A stretch of DNA of 64,000 nt from Rugalucina vietnamica. Lineage: Eukaryota > Mollusca > Bivalvia > Lucinida > Lucinidae. The position numbers and the translations under genes are program-made. Shown here piece by piece: positions 23,464 to 36,000 of this stretch; the stretch's first letter is position 1; each line of letters begins with the position of its first letter. Where the stretch lies: assembly GCA_964017185.1 (NCBI GenBank), contig OZ024875.1, positions 63,979,043-64,043,042 on the forward strand, written 5' to 3'. The notes under the pieces are model-generated. The model saw only the letters and a list, made by a program, of their open reading frames with translations. It searched no databases and was not told the origin of the DNA.

Positions 23464-23655
23464 ATGAGCAAAGCAATATGTGATTTCCAAAGTCATGTGC
23501 AGTTTATCGCATGGTATCTACACAATGATAGTAAACACAGACTTCCCGACACTCAACATGAAAAGTTTATGAAGGACATGGCAGACAACCAGAAGCCCTC
23601 GTTTAATGAGCCCGTCATAAAGAACAAGCCTCCTCTTTTCAGTAGGAAAGTTTAA
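23464..23655 (+). CDS. Unrecognised 63-aa open frame
   Basis: A hydrophilic 63-residue frame with no low-complexity bias, lying between the two inverted arms of family I. I do not recognise it. A second frame of 53 residues follows at 23,733-23,894. They could be decayed exons of the mobile element, a host gene fragment, or chance. No splice sites are clear. Confidence 0.2.
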   Translation: MSKAICDFQSHVQFIAWYLHNDSKHRLPDTQHEKFMKDMADNQKPSFNEPVIKNKPPLFSRKV

Positions 23656-23732
23656 CCCGACCAATCATTAGGCAAGTGTAAGCTTGACTGTTTGGAAGAT
23701 GGCTGTAGACTATTTTCGAGGCTATTGATCTC

Positions 23733-23894
23733 ATGCCAAATTGTAGGAATTTTTACGATATGAAAATCAAAACTGTCCTGTCATTTCACAAAATGGCATG
23801 TTGTACTCCTGAACAAAGTCAGGGACAGCTTCTTGACACCCTTGTGCAAGAAACAAATACAACTGATGAACAGCCAAATGCAGACACTGATTGA
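23733..23894 (+). CDS. Unrecognised 53-aa open frame
   Basis: A Gln/Thr/Asp-rich C-terminal half gives it a protein-like look. It is 77 bases downstream of the 63-residue frame, in the same strand orientation. Function unknown and coding status doubtful. Confidence 0.18.
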   Translation: MPNCRNFYDMKIKTVLSFHKMACCTPEQSQGQLLDTLVQETNTTDEQPNADTD

Positions 23895-24189
23895 TGTGAC
23901 AGCCCGGAGCAGCAAAACCTTGGATGATTATGCCACTGAGCTGATCGTACCTCACATTGAATCCTATGCTCTATGCCCAGAAACACTCCAGAGTTGATAT
24001 TGTTTTTATACTTATCGCCAGGATAGTTTGAAGGGCGAGTCCTGATAGAAACTAGGATCATGAGTTCGTGGAAAAGTAACTGTTAACAGCAGACCTCCAA
24101 ACAACTTCCTTAGATGTGATGAAAAAAAAAACAAAACTAAAAACATTATACTTGCATACTATACAAACCAGTGCACGGATAATAGTGTC

Positions 24190-24800
24190 AGATAATGAGA
24201 AAGGGGATGGACCAAACCATGGTTTCGGCTACTCAAGCCTCGTCAAAGACCCTTTAGATTTGACAAAAATGAAATAATTATTATTAAGACTTATTGTACT
24301 TTTGCACCATTTTACTGAGTAGTAGGTACAAAGACTAGAATTATCCAAATGGGGCCAAATATATTAAATGTAGGTTAGAAAATGTATCTAAATCAATAAT
24401 AATTTTCTTGATTTCTCAGAATGTCCTCGCTGATCTCAAAAAGATCAAAAGAGAAATATAATCTATATTATAGGTGACTGTTAGGGCCGCCATGACACAA
24501 CACCAGCTGCAGTAATAGCAAATAACAATTACAACTATGATCCTTCATGAGTAATGAACATATTGATGCGAAAGGGGATGAACATTTAAAGCAGCCATAT
24601 GATACAATATCAGCTGCAGTAATGGCAAATAACAATTAAACTATGATCCTTCAAGAGTAGTTAACATATCAATGAGAAAGGGGGTGGACAAAAACATGGT
24701 TTTGGCTACTTAAGCCTCGTCAGTGACCCTTTAGATTTGACATGAAGCCCTATGGAATTATTGTAATTTTGCACTTTTAAACAGTTGACTGAACAACAGT
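24190..24800 (-). repeat. Repeat family E, two tandem diverged copies
   Basis: Two copies in direct order (about 24,190-24,540 and 24,545-24,800), each with 'gagaaaggggatgga'-type and 'cctcgtcagtgacccttta'-type phrases. They are inverted relative to the 38.9-39.4 kb pair. Confidence 0.7.
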
Positions 24801-25099
24801 TGCCATCTCTGAATTTTGGCTGGACAAAGCAGAACAACATATGGGTTCCTAAATGGACAACACAATCTGGTATTGCCGAATACTGCAGGAGTTACAAAAG
24901 TGTGGTTGTATAAAGTTACAATTTACGGGAAATGCTACCGTTCAGGCCTTTCATGCGCAAAAATGTGTTCATGTAGCTGTCAAGAAGACCAATAAATCTG
25001 CTCTCGTAATAACAGCAGCCATGTAAATGTATATGCTGGGCAATTGGCTTTGATATATTTATTGCAAAGCCAGTTCAGTTTAATTTAAATAAGCTGTAC

Positions 25100-25985
25100 T
25101 GAATGTAATTATTCTTAATGAGTTAATTTGCATAATTCATGCTTATTGGTTAGTAGAATTTAACAAGATTTTATTTTTGTATTTTATTTCTTGGGTCCTT
25201 TATTTAGTATTTTATTTTTGAGTCAAAATGTGTTATTTAAGATAATTTATTTTTCTTTATTTCCTGAATTCCCATAGCTTTCTCTTTTAAATTATAAGGA
25301 CAATATGTCATTAATATTCGTGACTTTATTTATAATTAACAACTAAACTCTAAGGGGCATTGGAAGAAAGGACAGTAACAGAGTTTAAATTGTGTATGAT
25401 TCATTCTTTGTATAAAATATTGAATGATTTTGTACTGCACAGCTTGATAAACGCAAAAATTTGAAGACACATTGAGTAATTTCAAATAAATTTTCATAAA
25501 TATGCAAATAAGCTTTAATGTAATCATGCTAATTTAATGTATGTCAAAGTGAAATTTAAGTTATATTTTTCACTTGACATTCCAGCAGAGTCCATGGTTG
25601 AATAATTTGATTTTTTGTTATAATTTTTCGCAGTTTTCATGATTTTGGAGGCAAAAATATAGAACTCATTAATATTCATAAATATGCAAATGAGGTTACT
25701 TCTTGATTTGGATATAAGATAGAAGGGTGATGATTATACTTCAATTTGATATAAAGATGTTAGTTCTGTGCCAAATAGAACCAGAGATGTGATCAATTTA
25801 TTACACAGACCCCTTACAGAAGTGTCGGCCATCTTGGATTTTGGCGACCATCTTGAAAATGACCGAATGTCGCGTGGCCAGGAATCATTTTTGAATGTGT
25901 GTCATGTAAAGAACATATGGTGAAAATTTCATGCTTGGATCATCAACTGAAGTATTTTCTCACTTAGCAGCTCCACTAGTAGATT
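25100..25985. repeat. Family I, right inverted arm
   Basis: Contains 'tcttggattttggcgaccat', 'tggccaggaatcat' and 'ttcatgcttggatcatcaac', matching the left arm in reverse. It is very AT-rich towards its inner end. Confidence 0.6.
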
Positions 25986-26284
25986 TCATGAACTGAAATG
26001 AGTTCAGGCTATTTATAGCTAACTGGCAGGTTTTAAACACATACATCAAATCATGTAAATTTCATGAAGCCCATGTTGATTTCATGCTGGTGGTATTTTT
26101 GGGTACTCATGAGCGTAATATAGATTTTGGAGTTTAATATAGAAAACCTGTCAAAATAATGAACCTCCAGGAAGTGGTTTGATCTGGTTTTCATCAGTTT
26201 GGTCTAGTTTCAGAGAAATATAAGGATTTATTAATACTGAATGAACCAGTCAGGAGACAGGATTTCCTTTAGTCATATAACAAA

Positions 26285-27279
26285 CATGTATATTGCCCCG
26301 GGGTGGAGGCAGATGAGCCTCTGGGTCCAATTTTTTTCAGAATCATTAATATTCAGTCCTACTGCCCATTTCCTGCAAGACTTTCACTTTAAATGACATT
26401 TTAAAAGTTTTTCCTATTCAAATGCATTGGCGACCTATGTTGACCTTGCGATAAAAAAGGTCAAGGTCATCACAGGGTCATGATATATATACACATTGTA
26501 GTACTTGGGCCATCGATGCTTCATGCCAAGTTTCTTTGAAATCGATCCACTGGCTCTGGAGAAGATTTTTGAAGGGTTTTACCATATATGGGCATTGCGG
26601 CCATCTTGGTCATGTGACCTGGATCATTTATATACAAATTGATTACCCCTTCCTATTGACGCTTCACATAAAATTTGGCTTTGATTGGCCAAGTGATTTC
26701 AGAGGAGATAATGTTTGAATATTATGGTAATATACATGTATATTGCCCCGGGGTGGGGGCATATGAGTCCCTGGGGTCAATTTTTTTTCAGAATCATTAA
26801 TATTCAGTCCTAATGCCCATTTCCTGCAAGACTTTCACTTTAAATGACTTTAAATGATGTTTAAAAGTTTTCCCCATTCAAATGCATTGGCGACCTATGT
26901 TGACCTTGCCGTAAAATAGGTCAAGGTCATCACAGGGTCATGATTTTTATATACATTGTAGTGCTTGAGCCATCAAAGCTTCATGCCAAGTTTCGTTGAA
27001 ATCAATTCACCGGTTCTGGAGAAGATTTTTGAAGGGCTTTTACCATATATGGGCATGGCGGCCATTTTGGTCATGTGACCTGGATTTCTTATATACACAT
27101 TGGTTCCCCCTTCCTATAGATGCTTCATACAAAATTTGGCTTTGGTTGGCCAAGCGGTTTCAGAGAAGATCTTTGAAATTTCGGACAGATGGACGGACGG
27201 ACGACGGACGGACGGATGCCGGATCATGGCCATCCTATAAGCTCACCTTGTGAGCCTAACCGCTCAGGTGAGCTAATAA
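26285..27279. repeat. Family C tandem array, right part of first element
   Basis: Resumes the unit broken at 21,235 ('catgtatattgccccggggt') and runs about two more units. It ends with a short GGAC/GACG microsatellite (27,180-27,220) and the terminal hairpin 'gctcaccttgtgagcc...gctcaggtgagctaa'. Confidence 0.8.
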
Positions 27280-27283
27280 AAAA

Positions 27284-29251
27284 ACAGAGGACCAATGGTC
27301 CTGTAAATGCTTACCTGAGATCAGCTGCATATACAAATAAACATGTTTGAATATTATGGTATTTAACCCCAGTGCAGGGGCAGATGAAGCCCTTGGGCCA
27401 TTTTCTTTTTTCAGAATAATCAATATCCTGTCCATTTGCCAATTTCCTGCTGGCTTTTCCATTCAAATGACATTTTAACAGTTTTCCCCATTCAAATGCA
27501 TAGGCAACCCATGTTGACCTTGCCATAAACTTGGTCAAGGTCATCACAGGGTCATGATTTATATATACATTGGAGTACTTTTAAGTTTAGCCATTGATGT
27601 GCCACGACAAGTTTTCTTGAAATCAGTCTATTGGTTTCAGAGAAGAAGATTTTTGAAGGGTTTTTACTATATATGGGCATGGCGGCCATCTTGGTCATGT
27701 GATCTAAATTATCAATATACACATTAGTTCCCCCATCCTTCACATAAAATTTGGCTTTGATTGGCCAAGCGCTTTCAGAGAAGAAGGTGTTTGAATATTA
27801 TGGTAATATACATGTATATTGCCCCGGGGTGGGGCCATATGAGCCCATGGGTCCATCTTTTTTCAGAATCATTAATATTCAGTCCTACTACCCATTTCCT
27901 GCAAGATTTTCACCTCAAATGACATTTTAACAGTTTTCCCCATTCAAATGCACAGGCGACCTATGTTGACCTTGTCATAAAATAGGTCAAGGTCACCACA
28001 GGGTCATGATTTATATACACATTGTAGTACTTTAGCCATCGATGCTTCATGCAAAGTTCTTTGAAATTGGTCCATCGGTTCTGGAGAAAAATTTTTGAAG
28101 GGTTTTTCACTGTACATGTGCATGGCGGCCGTCTTGGTCATGTGACTTAGATTTTTTATATATACATGTACATTGATTCCCCCATTCTATAGATGCTTCA
28201 CATAAAATTAGGATTTGATTGGCCAAGCGGTTTCAGAGGACAAGATGTTTGAATATTATGGTAAGATACATATATAATGTCCCTTGGGTCCAGTTTTTTT
28301 TTTTTTGTTTTTTTTTTTTTTTGTTTTTTTTTCAGAATCATTAATATTCGTGATACTACTGTACTACTGCCCATTTCCTGCAAGAATTTCACTTTAAATG
28401 ACTTTTTACAAGTTTGCTCCATTCAAATGCATTGGCGACCTATGTTGACCTTGCCATAAAAAAGGTCAAGGTCATCACAGGGTCATGATTTAAATACATA
28501 TTGTAGTACTTGAGCCATCAATACTTCATGCCAAGTTTCATTGAAATCGATCCACCGGTTCCGGAGAAGATTTTTGAAGGGTTTTTACCATATATGGGCA
28601 TGACGGCCATCTTGGTCATATGACCTGGAATGTTTATATACGCATTGATTACCCCTTCCTATTGTTGCTTCACATAAAATTTGGCTTTGATTGGCCAAGC
28701 GGTTTCAGAGGAGAAAATGTTGAATATTATGGAGATATACATGTATACTGCCCCGGGGTGGGGGCACATGAGCCCCTGGGGTCCAATTTTTTTCAAAATC
28801 ATTAATATTCAGTCCTACTGCCCATTTCCTGCAAGACTTTCACTTTAAATGACATTTTAAAAGTTTTCCTCATTCAAATGCATTTGCGACCTATGTTAAC
28901 CTTGCCGTAAAATAGGTCAAGGCCATCACAGGGTCATGATTTATATAAACATTGTAGTGCTTGAGCCATCAATGCTTCATGCCAAGTTTCGTTGAAATTG
29001 GTCCACCGGTTCTGGAGAAGATGTTTGAAGGGTTTTTACCATATATGGTCATGGCTGCCATCTTGGTCATGTGAACCGGATTTCTCATATATACATTGCT
29101 TCCCCCTTCCTATAGATGCTTCATATAAAATTTGGCTTTGATTGGCCAAGTGGTTTCAGAGAAGATCTTTGAAAATGGTGGACGACGGACGGACGACGGA
29201 GCATGGGTATAGTATAAGCTCACCTGTGAGCCTTCAGCTCAGGTGAGCTAA
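27284..29251. repeat. Family C tandem array, second element
   Basis: Starts with 'agaggaccaatggtcctgta', contains about four ~455-470-bp units, and ends with a GACG-rich stretch and 'ctcacctgtgagcc...gctcaggtgagctaa'. A ~50-base T-run with two G interruptions (28,290-28,335) disrupts one unit. No coding capacity. Confidence 0.85.
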
Positions 29252-30050
29252 TAATTTCTTGCATCAAAACTATGAAAAGTGTAATGTACTTTGGGCATTA
29301 AATACTGGGTATAAAAGAAAGACATGGGATTAAAATAAAAATTATTTTATACAAAATAGAAATAACAATAATAATTTATTTTGATATAGCTATGCATAAT
29401 AGTGATGCTTTAATGTAGTGATAACACAATATAGCCTTGCATGCTTGTTTTCATTTGTTTCGACAGTCAATGGTTAAGGTCATGTCGGCATTGTCGGTTA
29501 TCCTAATTATGCTGCTCCTTGACATGCCTCATGCCTCCTAGAGGCTGACTAAAGATACTTTTCTTTTCTCTGATCATCATGCATGTTCCTTTCACTTCTG
29601 TCAAATGCTCATCTTGAAGCAACATTCATGTGAATTCATCTTGGGTCATTTATAATGAAGGTGACACCTACTGTCTCTTATATTGAGGACACTCATGAAA
29701 AAACTTTGAGGCAACAAGCATTTTAAACTAAAAGTTTTAACAGTGCAAATTATCCCTTGGCTATCAATCAATGTAAACTGTATCTGCTTCACTTTATGTT
29801 GTGACAGGATAGCCTCCCTTGGAAATACATGTATGCAAATTTCAAAACTCGAGACTAGGTGAATCGAGTAAGTGTTGGGTATATAGCGCAGTAAACCACC
29901 CTTGGTGGATGAGCATGCTTTTCCACCGATGGGGTTTGCTGTGGCTTGGCTCGGCTATTTCGTTACAATGTCTTTAAATTCCATACACACTGATGTAGAA
30001 TATCTGTGCCGGTGTATCTGAGTTGATCATCACAGGCACATGTGTTGTTG
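29252..30050. other. NICN1: 3' flank of NICN1
   Basis: No coding sequence. At least the part adjacent to 30,051 should be the NICN1 3' UTR; I could not choose a poly(A) site with confidence. Confidence 0.5.
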
Positions 30051-30092
30051 CTAGGAGTAGGACAGCAAGTTTATCTCATAGCAACCATCCAC
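30051..30092 (-). CDS. NICN1: NICN1 last exon
   Basis: Thirteen codons (V-D-G-C-Y-E-I-N-L-L-S-Y-S) and TAG. The acceptor is 'ttatttcag|GTGG'. A transposon end lies only 15 bases upstream of the AG. Confidence 0.92.
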   Translation of the reverse strand: MDGCYEINLLSYS

Positions 30093-33000
30093 CTGAAATA
30101 AGTAATGTACAGTCAAGGACCAAAAGTATTTCCACAACGTCGGAAATCCCATAGACTTACGTGTATTTTCATGTTTACAAGAAAAATCATCCTGTCTCTC
30201 CTGGCCAATACAGGTGCGTTCACTTATTAATATACCCCTGCGATATTCAGAAATAAATTGACAACTTTTCTTGTGTTTGAACAATCGTCACTGGCAAGAA
30301 ATAAACAACTGGATAAATTTGTTTATATAATATGTTATGTATGTCTATAAATATTTGCTCTGTATATAAAACTTCCAGATCGTGTGATGCTGTATGCCTA
30401 AATTGATTACAGAACATATGGAGCTAAGTTTTTAACAAAAATTTCGCTGATATTCGAGTTTCAAAGATTCCACAAGGAACCATGGTAAATGGTTGGTAAT
30501 TTTGTTTGTACATTATGAAAGAATAGCCAATTTTGTGCTACGGCTGAAAATTTGGTGTCTTTATGAGCTCTATTTGCAAAGTTACATCCTGATTTTCATT
30601 CATTATACATTTAAGAATTTCATGATAAAGCGGTTGTTACAATATAAATCTAAGCATGTCAGTGGTATTTGGCGAGAAAACTAATATTCTACTAAGACGG
30701 TTTTACGACCAATGCTTGCTAGTGGGTCCCTTAATGAATTAAGCATGACTTAAAGCACTGTGAAGTCACCCATGACTTTGTATTCTGCCAAAACGTGGGT
30801 CGGCATTTCATCATACAGTTTCATGATTGTTTCCTACGCACCGAGGGGCTAAGTTGGCTAAATATCTTGTTAGGCAAAGACTCTAATCTCCTCTTCCTGA
30901 TATTTCAAACCTCGTCTATAGCGTTTAAGTCATGGAAATTAACATGCCAATAAACAATGTAAAAAAAATTATGCAAGGCAATGTTCTTTGTATTCATCCT
31001 TAATCCGCAAACATATTATATTAGAGGAATGTCTTTCTTTGAATGTCCTGGTGATTTCCTTGACTGATGCATATACGAGAGGATTTAAATATCATGAATA
31101 TAAGCAAAGAGAGAAAGCCTAACTATTAAACATTATCTGTGAAAAACCAAGTTCCCTGTGGTATTCTGTTCCGAGGAAACAAATCATGAATTGTATAATG
31201 AAATGTCAACCCACATTTTGGCGGAATACAAAGCCATAGGTGACTCCACAGTGCTTTAAGGCATGCTTACCTCATGAAGGAACCAACCAGCAAGCTTTGT
31301 TCGTGAACCCGTCCTGGTAGAATATAAGTTTTCTTGCCAAATAACACTGACATGCTTAGTTTTATATTGTAACAACCGTTTTACCATGAAATTCTAAAAT
31401 GTACAATAAATAAAAATCAGGGTGTAACTTTGTAAATAGTGGTCGAAAAGACGCCAAATTTTCAGCCGTAGCACAAAAATGGCTATACTTTCATGATGTA
31501 CAAACAAAATTACCAACCATTTACCATGGTTCCTTGTGGAATCTTTGAAACTCGAAAATCAGCAAAATTTTTGTTAAAAATTTGGCTCCATATGTTATGT
31601 AATCAATTTAGGCATACAACATCATCACACAATCTGAACATTTTATATACAGAGAAAATATTTATAGACATACTTAACATATTCATATAACAAATTCATC
31701 CAGTTGTCTATTCCTGGCCATTGACGATTGTTCAAAAACAAGAAAAGTTGTCAATTTATTTCTGAATATCACAGGGGTATATTAATAAGTGAACGCACCT
31801 GTATATTTTCATGATTTTGGTGTCATTTGAAAGGTAAATTAATAAAGCAATAAACAATAAACAAGGTTTTTTTCAATCAATTCCGTGCATGTGTTTTAAA
31901 GCTAACAATTTTTAAACAACATGCGATATTTATTTTGACATTTTTGGGCAACGTCACCATTGACGTCAATGGGAAAGTGGCTTTGTCAAAATTTCATAAA
32001 ACTTCTATAACTCTTGTATACAGAAAATGCAATATTGAAACATCATCAAATAACCTTTGTTTATTGCTTTATTTATTTAACTGTGGAATTACTTTTGATC
32101 CTTGACTGTATTTATCATTAGTTTTCCGAATTGGACACATACATGTAAATGTCTCTTAGGGGTCTGTGTTCTGCATTAAACATACAACAAGAAAAGTATA
32201 CATGTATAATTGCATTTAAATTTTCAGATTTTAGAATGATGGATTTGAAATATTATAATGATGTAAAAACCAGAGGACCAATGGTCCTGTAAATGACATT
32301 TTCATATTTTTTCCCATTCAAATGCATGGGAGGCCTAAGTTGACCTTGCTGTAAAAAAGGTCAAGGTCATCCCAGGGTCATAAATTATACAAACTTTGTA
32401 GAGCTCCATTGCCTGATGTTTCATGCTAAGTTTCAAAATCATAGGCCTTCTGGTTCTGGAGAAGAAGATTTTTAAATATTTTTGCTATTTATAGCCATGG
32501 CGGCCATCTTGGTCATGTGACCTTGACCATTTATATAAACTTTCATTCCCCCTTTCCAAGGATGCTCCACATGAAGTTTAGCTTTGATTGGCCTAGCGGT
32601 TTCAGAGAAGAAGATGTTTGAATATTATGGTCATATACATGTATATAGCCCCGGGGCAGGGGCAGACAACCCCCTAGGGGCTAAAATTTTCCATTAACAT
32701 TGATTTTCTGTCCATTTGCCTATTCCCAGCAAGTTTTACCTATTAAATAGCATTTTACCATTTTTTCCCATTCAAATGCATTGGCGACCTAAGTTGACCT
32801 TGCCGTAAAATAGGTCAAGGTCATCCTAGGGTCATGATTTATATAAACTATAATGGGCCTGCGTCCTCGATGCTACATACCAAGTTTTGTGGAAATCGGC
32901 CCACTGGTTCTGGAGAAGAAGATTTTTAAAGGTTTTTGCTATTTATAGCAATGGCGGCCATCTTGGTCATGTGACCTGGACCATTTATATAAACTTTTGT

Positions 33001-36000
33001 TCCCCCTTCCTAAGGATGCTCCACATGAAGTTTGGCTTTGATTGGCCAAGCGGTTTCAGAGGAGAAGATCTTTGAAATTGTGAACGCCGACGGACGACGA
33101 CGACGACGGACGACGGAGCATGGGTATACTATAAGCTCACCTGTGAGCCTTCGGCTCAGGTGAGCTAAAAACTTTGTATCTATACCTCATATCGTCCAAG
33201 GGATCTATCTGTCTGTTGTGCTGCCACTTCTTCTGACATGGCCCAGAGTTGCTGAAGGTTGGTTGATAGGGACTCTAGGTTACCAATACCCTGATACAGA
33301 CAAACAATAGTAGCTGTTAATATGTATCTAGCATTGTTTGATTAAAATGCATCCGTGGGAGAATCATTCCCACTACTGAATACCTATGGTTTATGGGTAA
33401 AAACTTGGCAAAATCAACTTTGATACATGACTATTTATTATAAACTTATTCAGATAAAAAAGTTTTCCTTCTACATAGTGATGATTGTCCTCTTGTTCTG
33501 ATAGAGGGAGAAGTAATCAGGTCCATCAGTATCTAATCTAATTGGAATCCCCCCAAAAATGATGAAATCTAAGCTGTGTGACATAAGATTCTGTATAATA
33601 TTACTTCACATGCTACTACACTACAGGAAAATATAAAGACATCTTTTGCTAACATTCAAATAATATTATACAGCTGAGCATGTATCTATTTTGATCACTT
33701 ATGTTGCATTTAATTTGAACACATATTCTAGCTTCTTCAAAAGCAAACAACCAGAAGGCAAGCACTGAATCTCACTGCTTTCTAATAACAGCTTAACAAC
33801 AATAAAAAACAGGCATTTCTCATACTGGTATTATTGGAGCATACATATGGTACACTTGTATTTATTTTAAAATTATTGTCCTGCATAAAACAGTGATCAA
33901 AATTAGCACTAGCCCGATAGTCCGACACTAGCCAAAGTGTTGTCGGGCTAGTAGTTTTTCTCAGTTAAACACATTACCTATATAGGACTGATTAAAGATA
34001 TTAGGGTTCGGGCTTAGTGAGGAAAAATCCTTTATCGACCACTGATAAAATATTTAAAATTAGAAAATAATGTTATTGTATGGCTCCTGAACATCACATC
34101 TCTCCATGGATGTTGAGAATTGTTATCTTGTAAACTTTGTTCAAAACACAGTACCTTTGAAAATATATGCCAATAAATTGTCAAGGAACTTCTTGTTTTG
34201 TTTGTTTGTTTGTTTGTTTGTTTGTTTGTTTGAATTGATACTTTATGTTCCAGTCAATAGCTATGGTCATGTCGGGACATTGCCTCCATTTTACTGGACT
34301 TCTACCCAACACCAGAATATCATGACACCCAAAATGTGCTTTAATACGTAACCACCCAAGTAAATCAAATAAAGGCTTAAATTCTTGAACCACTTTTCCT
34401 GGGCAGGCCTGTGGGCAGGCTCAGGCCTTCCAGGGGGCTTACCAGTAATCAAATAGTCAGTCAGTAGTTTATAAGCTTTGCCTGAATGCACAAGTAGCCC
34501 ATCTATTTCTCAGGGTACTGATGGGCAGGGAACCTGTTTCTGTTTATTTGTGAAAATTAAAGGAGACATCTTCAATTCTTGAATATTCTGCTACACTCTA
34601 CTATCATTATACATTCGATTATATATTTTTACATACGAATGCATAAACATCAAAATTGTTATACAAGTACAATTTTAAATTTAATTCATGCATATGTATA
34701 AGATTCTGCATAATATAACTTCACATGCTACTACACTACAGGAAAAAATAAAGGCATCTTTTGCTAACATTCAAATAATATTATACAGCTGAGCATGTAT
34801 TTGTTTTGATCACTTATGTTGCATTTAAATTTGAACACATATTCTAGCTTATTCAAAAGCAAACAACCAGAAGGCAAGCACTGAATCTCACTGCTTTCTA
34901 ATAACAGCTTAACAACAATAAAAACAGGCATTTCTCATACTGGTATTATTGGAGCATACATATGGTACACTTGTATTTATTTTAAGATTATTGTCCTGCA
35001 TAAAACAGTGATCAAAATTAGCACTAGCCCGATAGTCCGACACTAGCCAAAGTGTTGTCGGGCTAGTAGTTTTTCTCAGTTAAACACATTACCTATATAG
35101 GACTGATTAAAGATATTAGGGTTCGGGCTTAGTGAGGAAAAATCCTTTATCGACCACTGATAAAATATTTAAAATTAGAAAATAATGTTATTGCATGGCT
35201 CCTGAACATCACATCTCTCCATGGATGTTGAGAATTGTTATCTTGTAAACTTTGTTCAAAACACAGTACCTTTGAAAATATATGCCAATAAATTGTCAAG
35301 GAACTCCCTATTTTGTTTGTTTGTATGTTTGTTTGAATTGATGCTTTATGTTCCAGTCAATAACTAAGGTCATGTCAAGACATTGCCTCCATTTTACTGG
35401 ACTTCTACCAAACACCAGGATATCATGACACCCAAAATGAGCTTTAATACGTAACCACCCAAGTAAATCAAATTAGGCTTAAATTTAATGATGATTTGAC
35501 TTGAACCACTTTTCCTGGGCAGGCCTGTGGTCAGGCTCAGGCCTTCCAGGGGGCTTACCAGTAATCAAATAGTCAGTCAGTAGTATTAGCTTTGCCTGAA
35601 GGCACAAGTAGCCCTCTATTTCTCAGGGCCCTGGTGGGCAGGGGACCTGTTTATTTGTGAAAATTAAAGGAGACATCTTCGATTCTTGAATATTCTGCTA
35701 CGCTCTTCTATCATTATACATTTGATTATATATTTTTACATAAGAATGCATAAACATCAAAATTGTTATACAAGTACAATTTTAAATTTAATTCATGCAT
35801 ATGTATAAACATGTTATAGCCATGCAGGTGTTGTTATGATGCATATAGGATGTATATGTTGTATTAAAGTGCATTCAATAAATATGTTCAAGGTGACAGA
35901 TATTATTTTCTACATTTGAGCCATCTCGTGGGAAAACCAACAATGGGGTTTCCAAATAGGTACGACACAAACCGGCCTGTACAGTCACAGAAGCAGGCTG

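Noticed and set aside
20236-29251. CRISPR-like array
   Set aside because: Repeat units are ~455 bp without short spacers, in an animal genome; these are dispersed tandem repeats.
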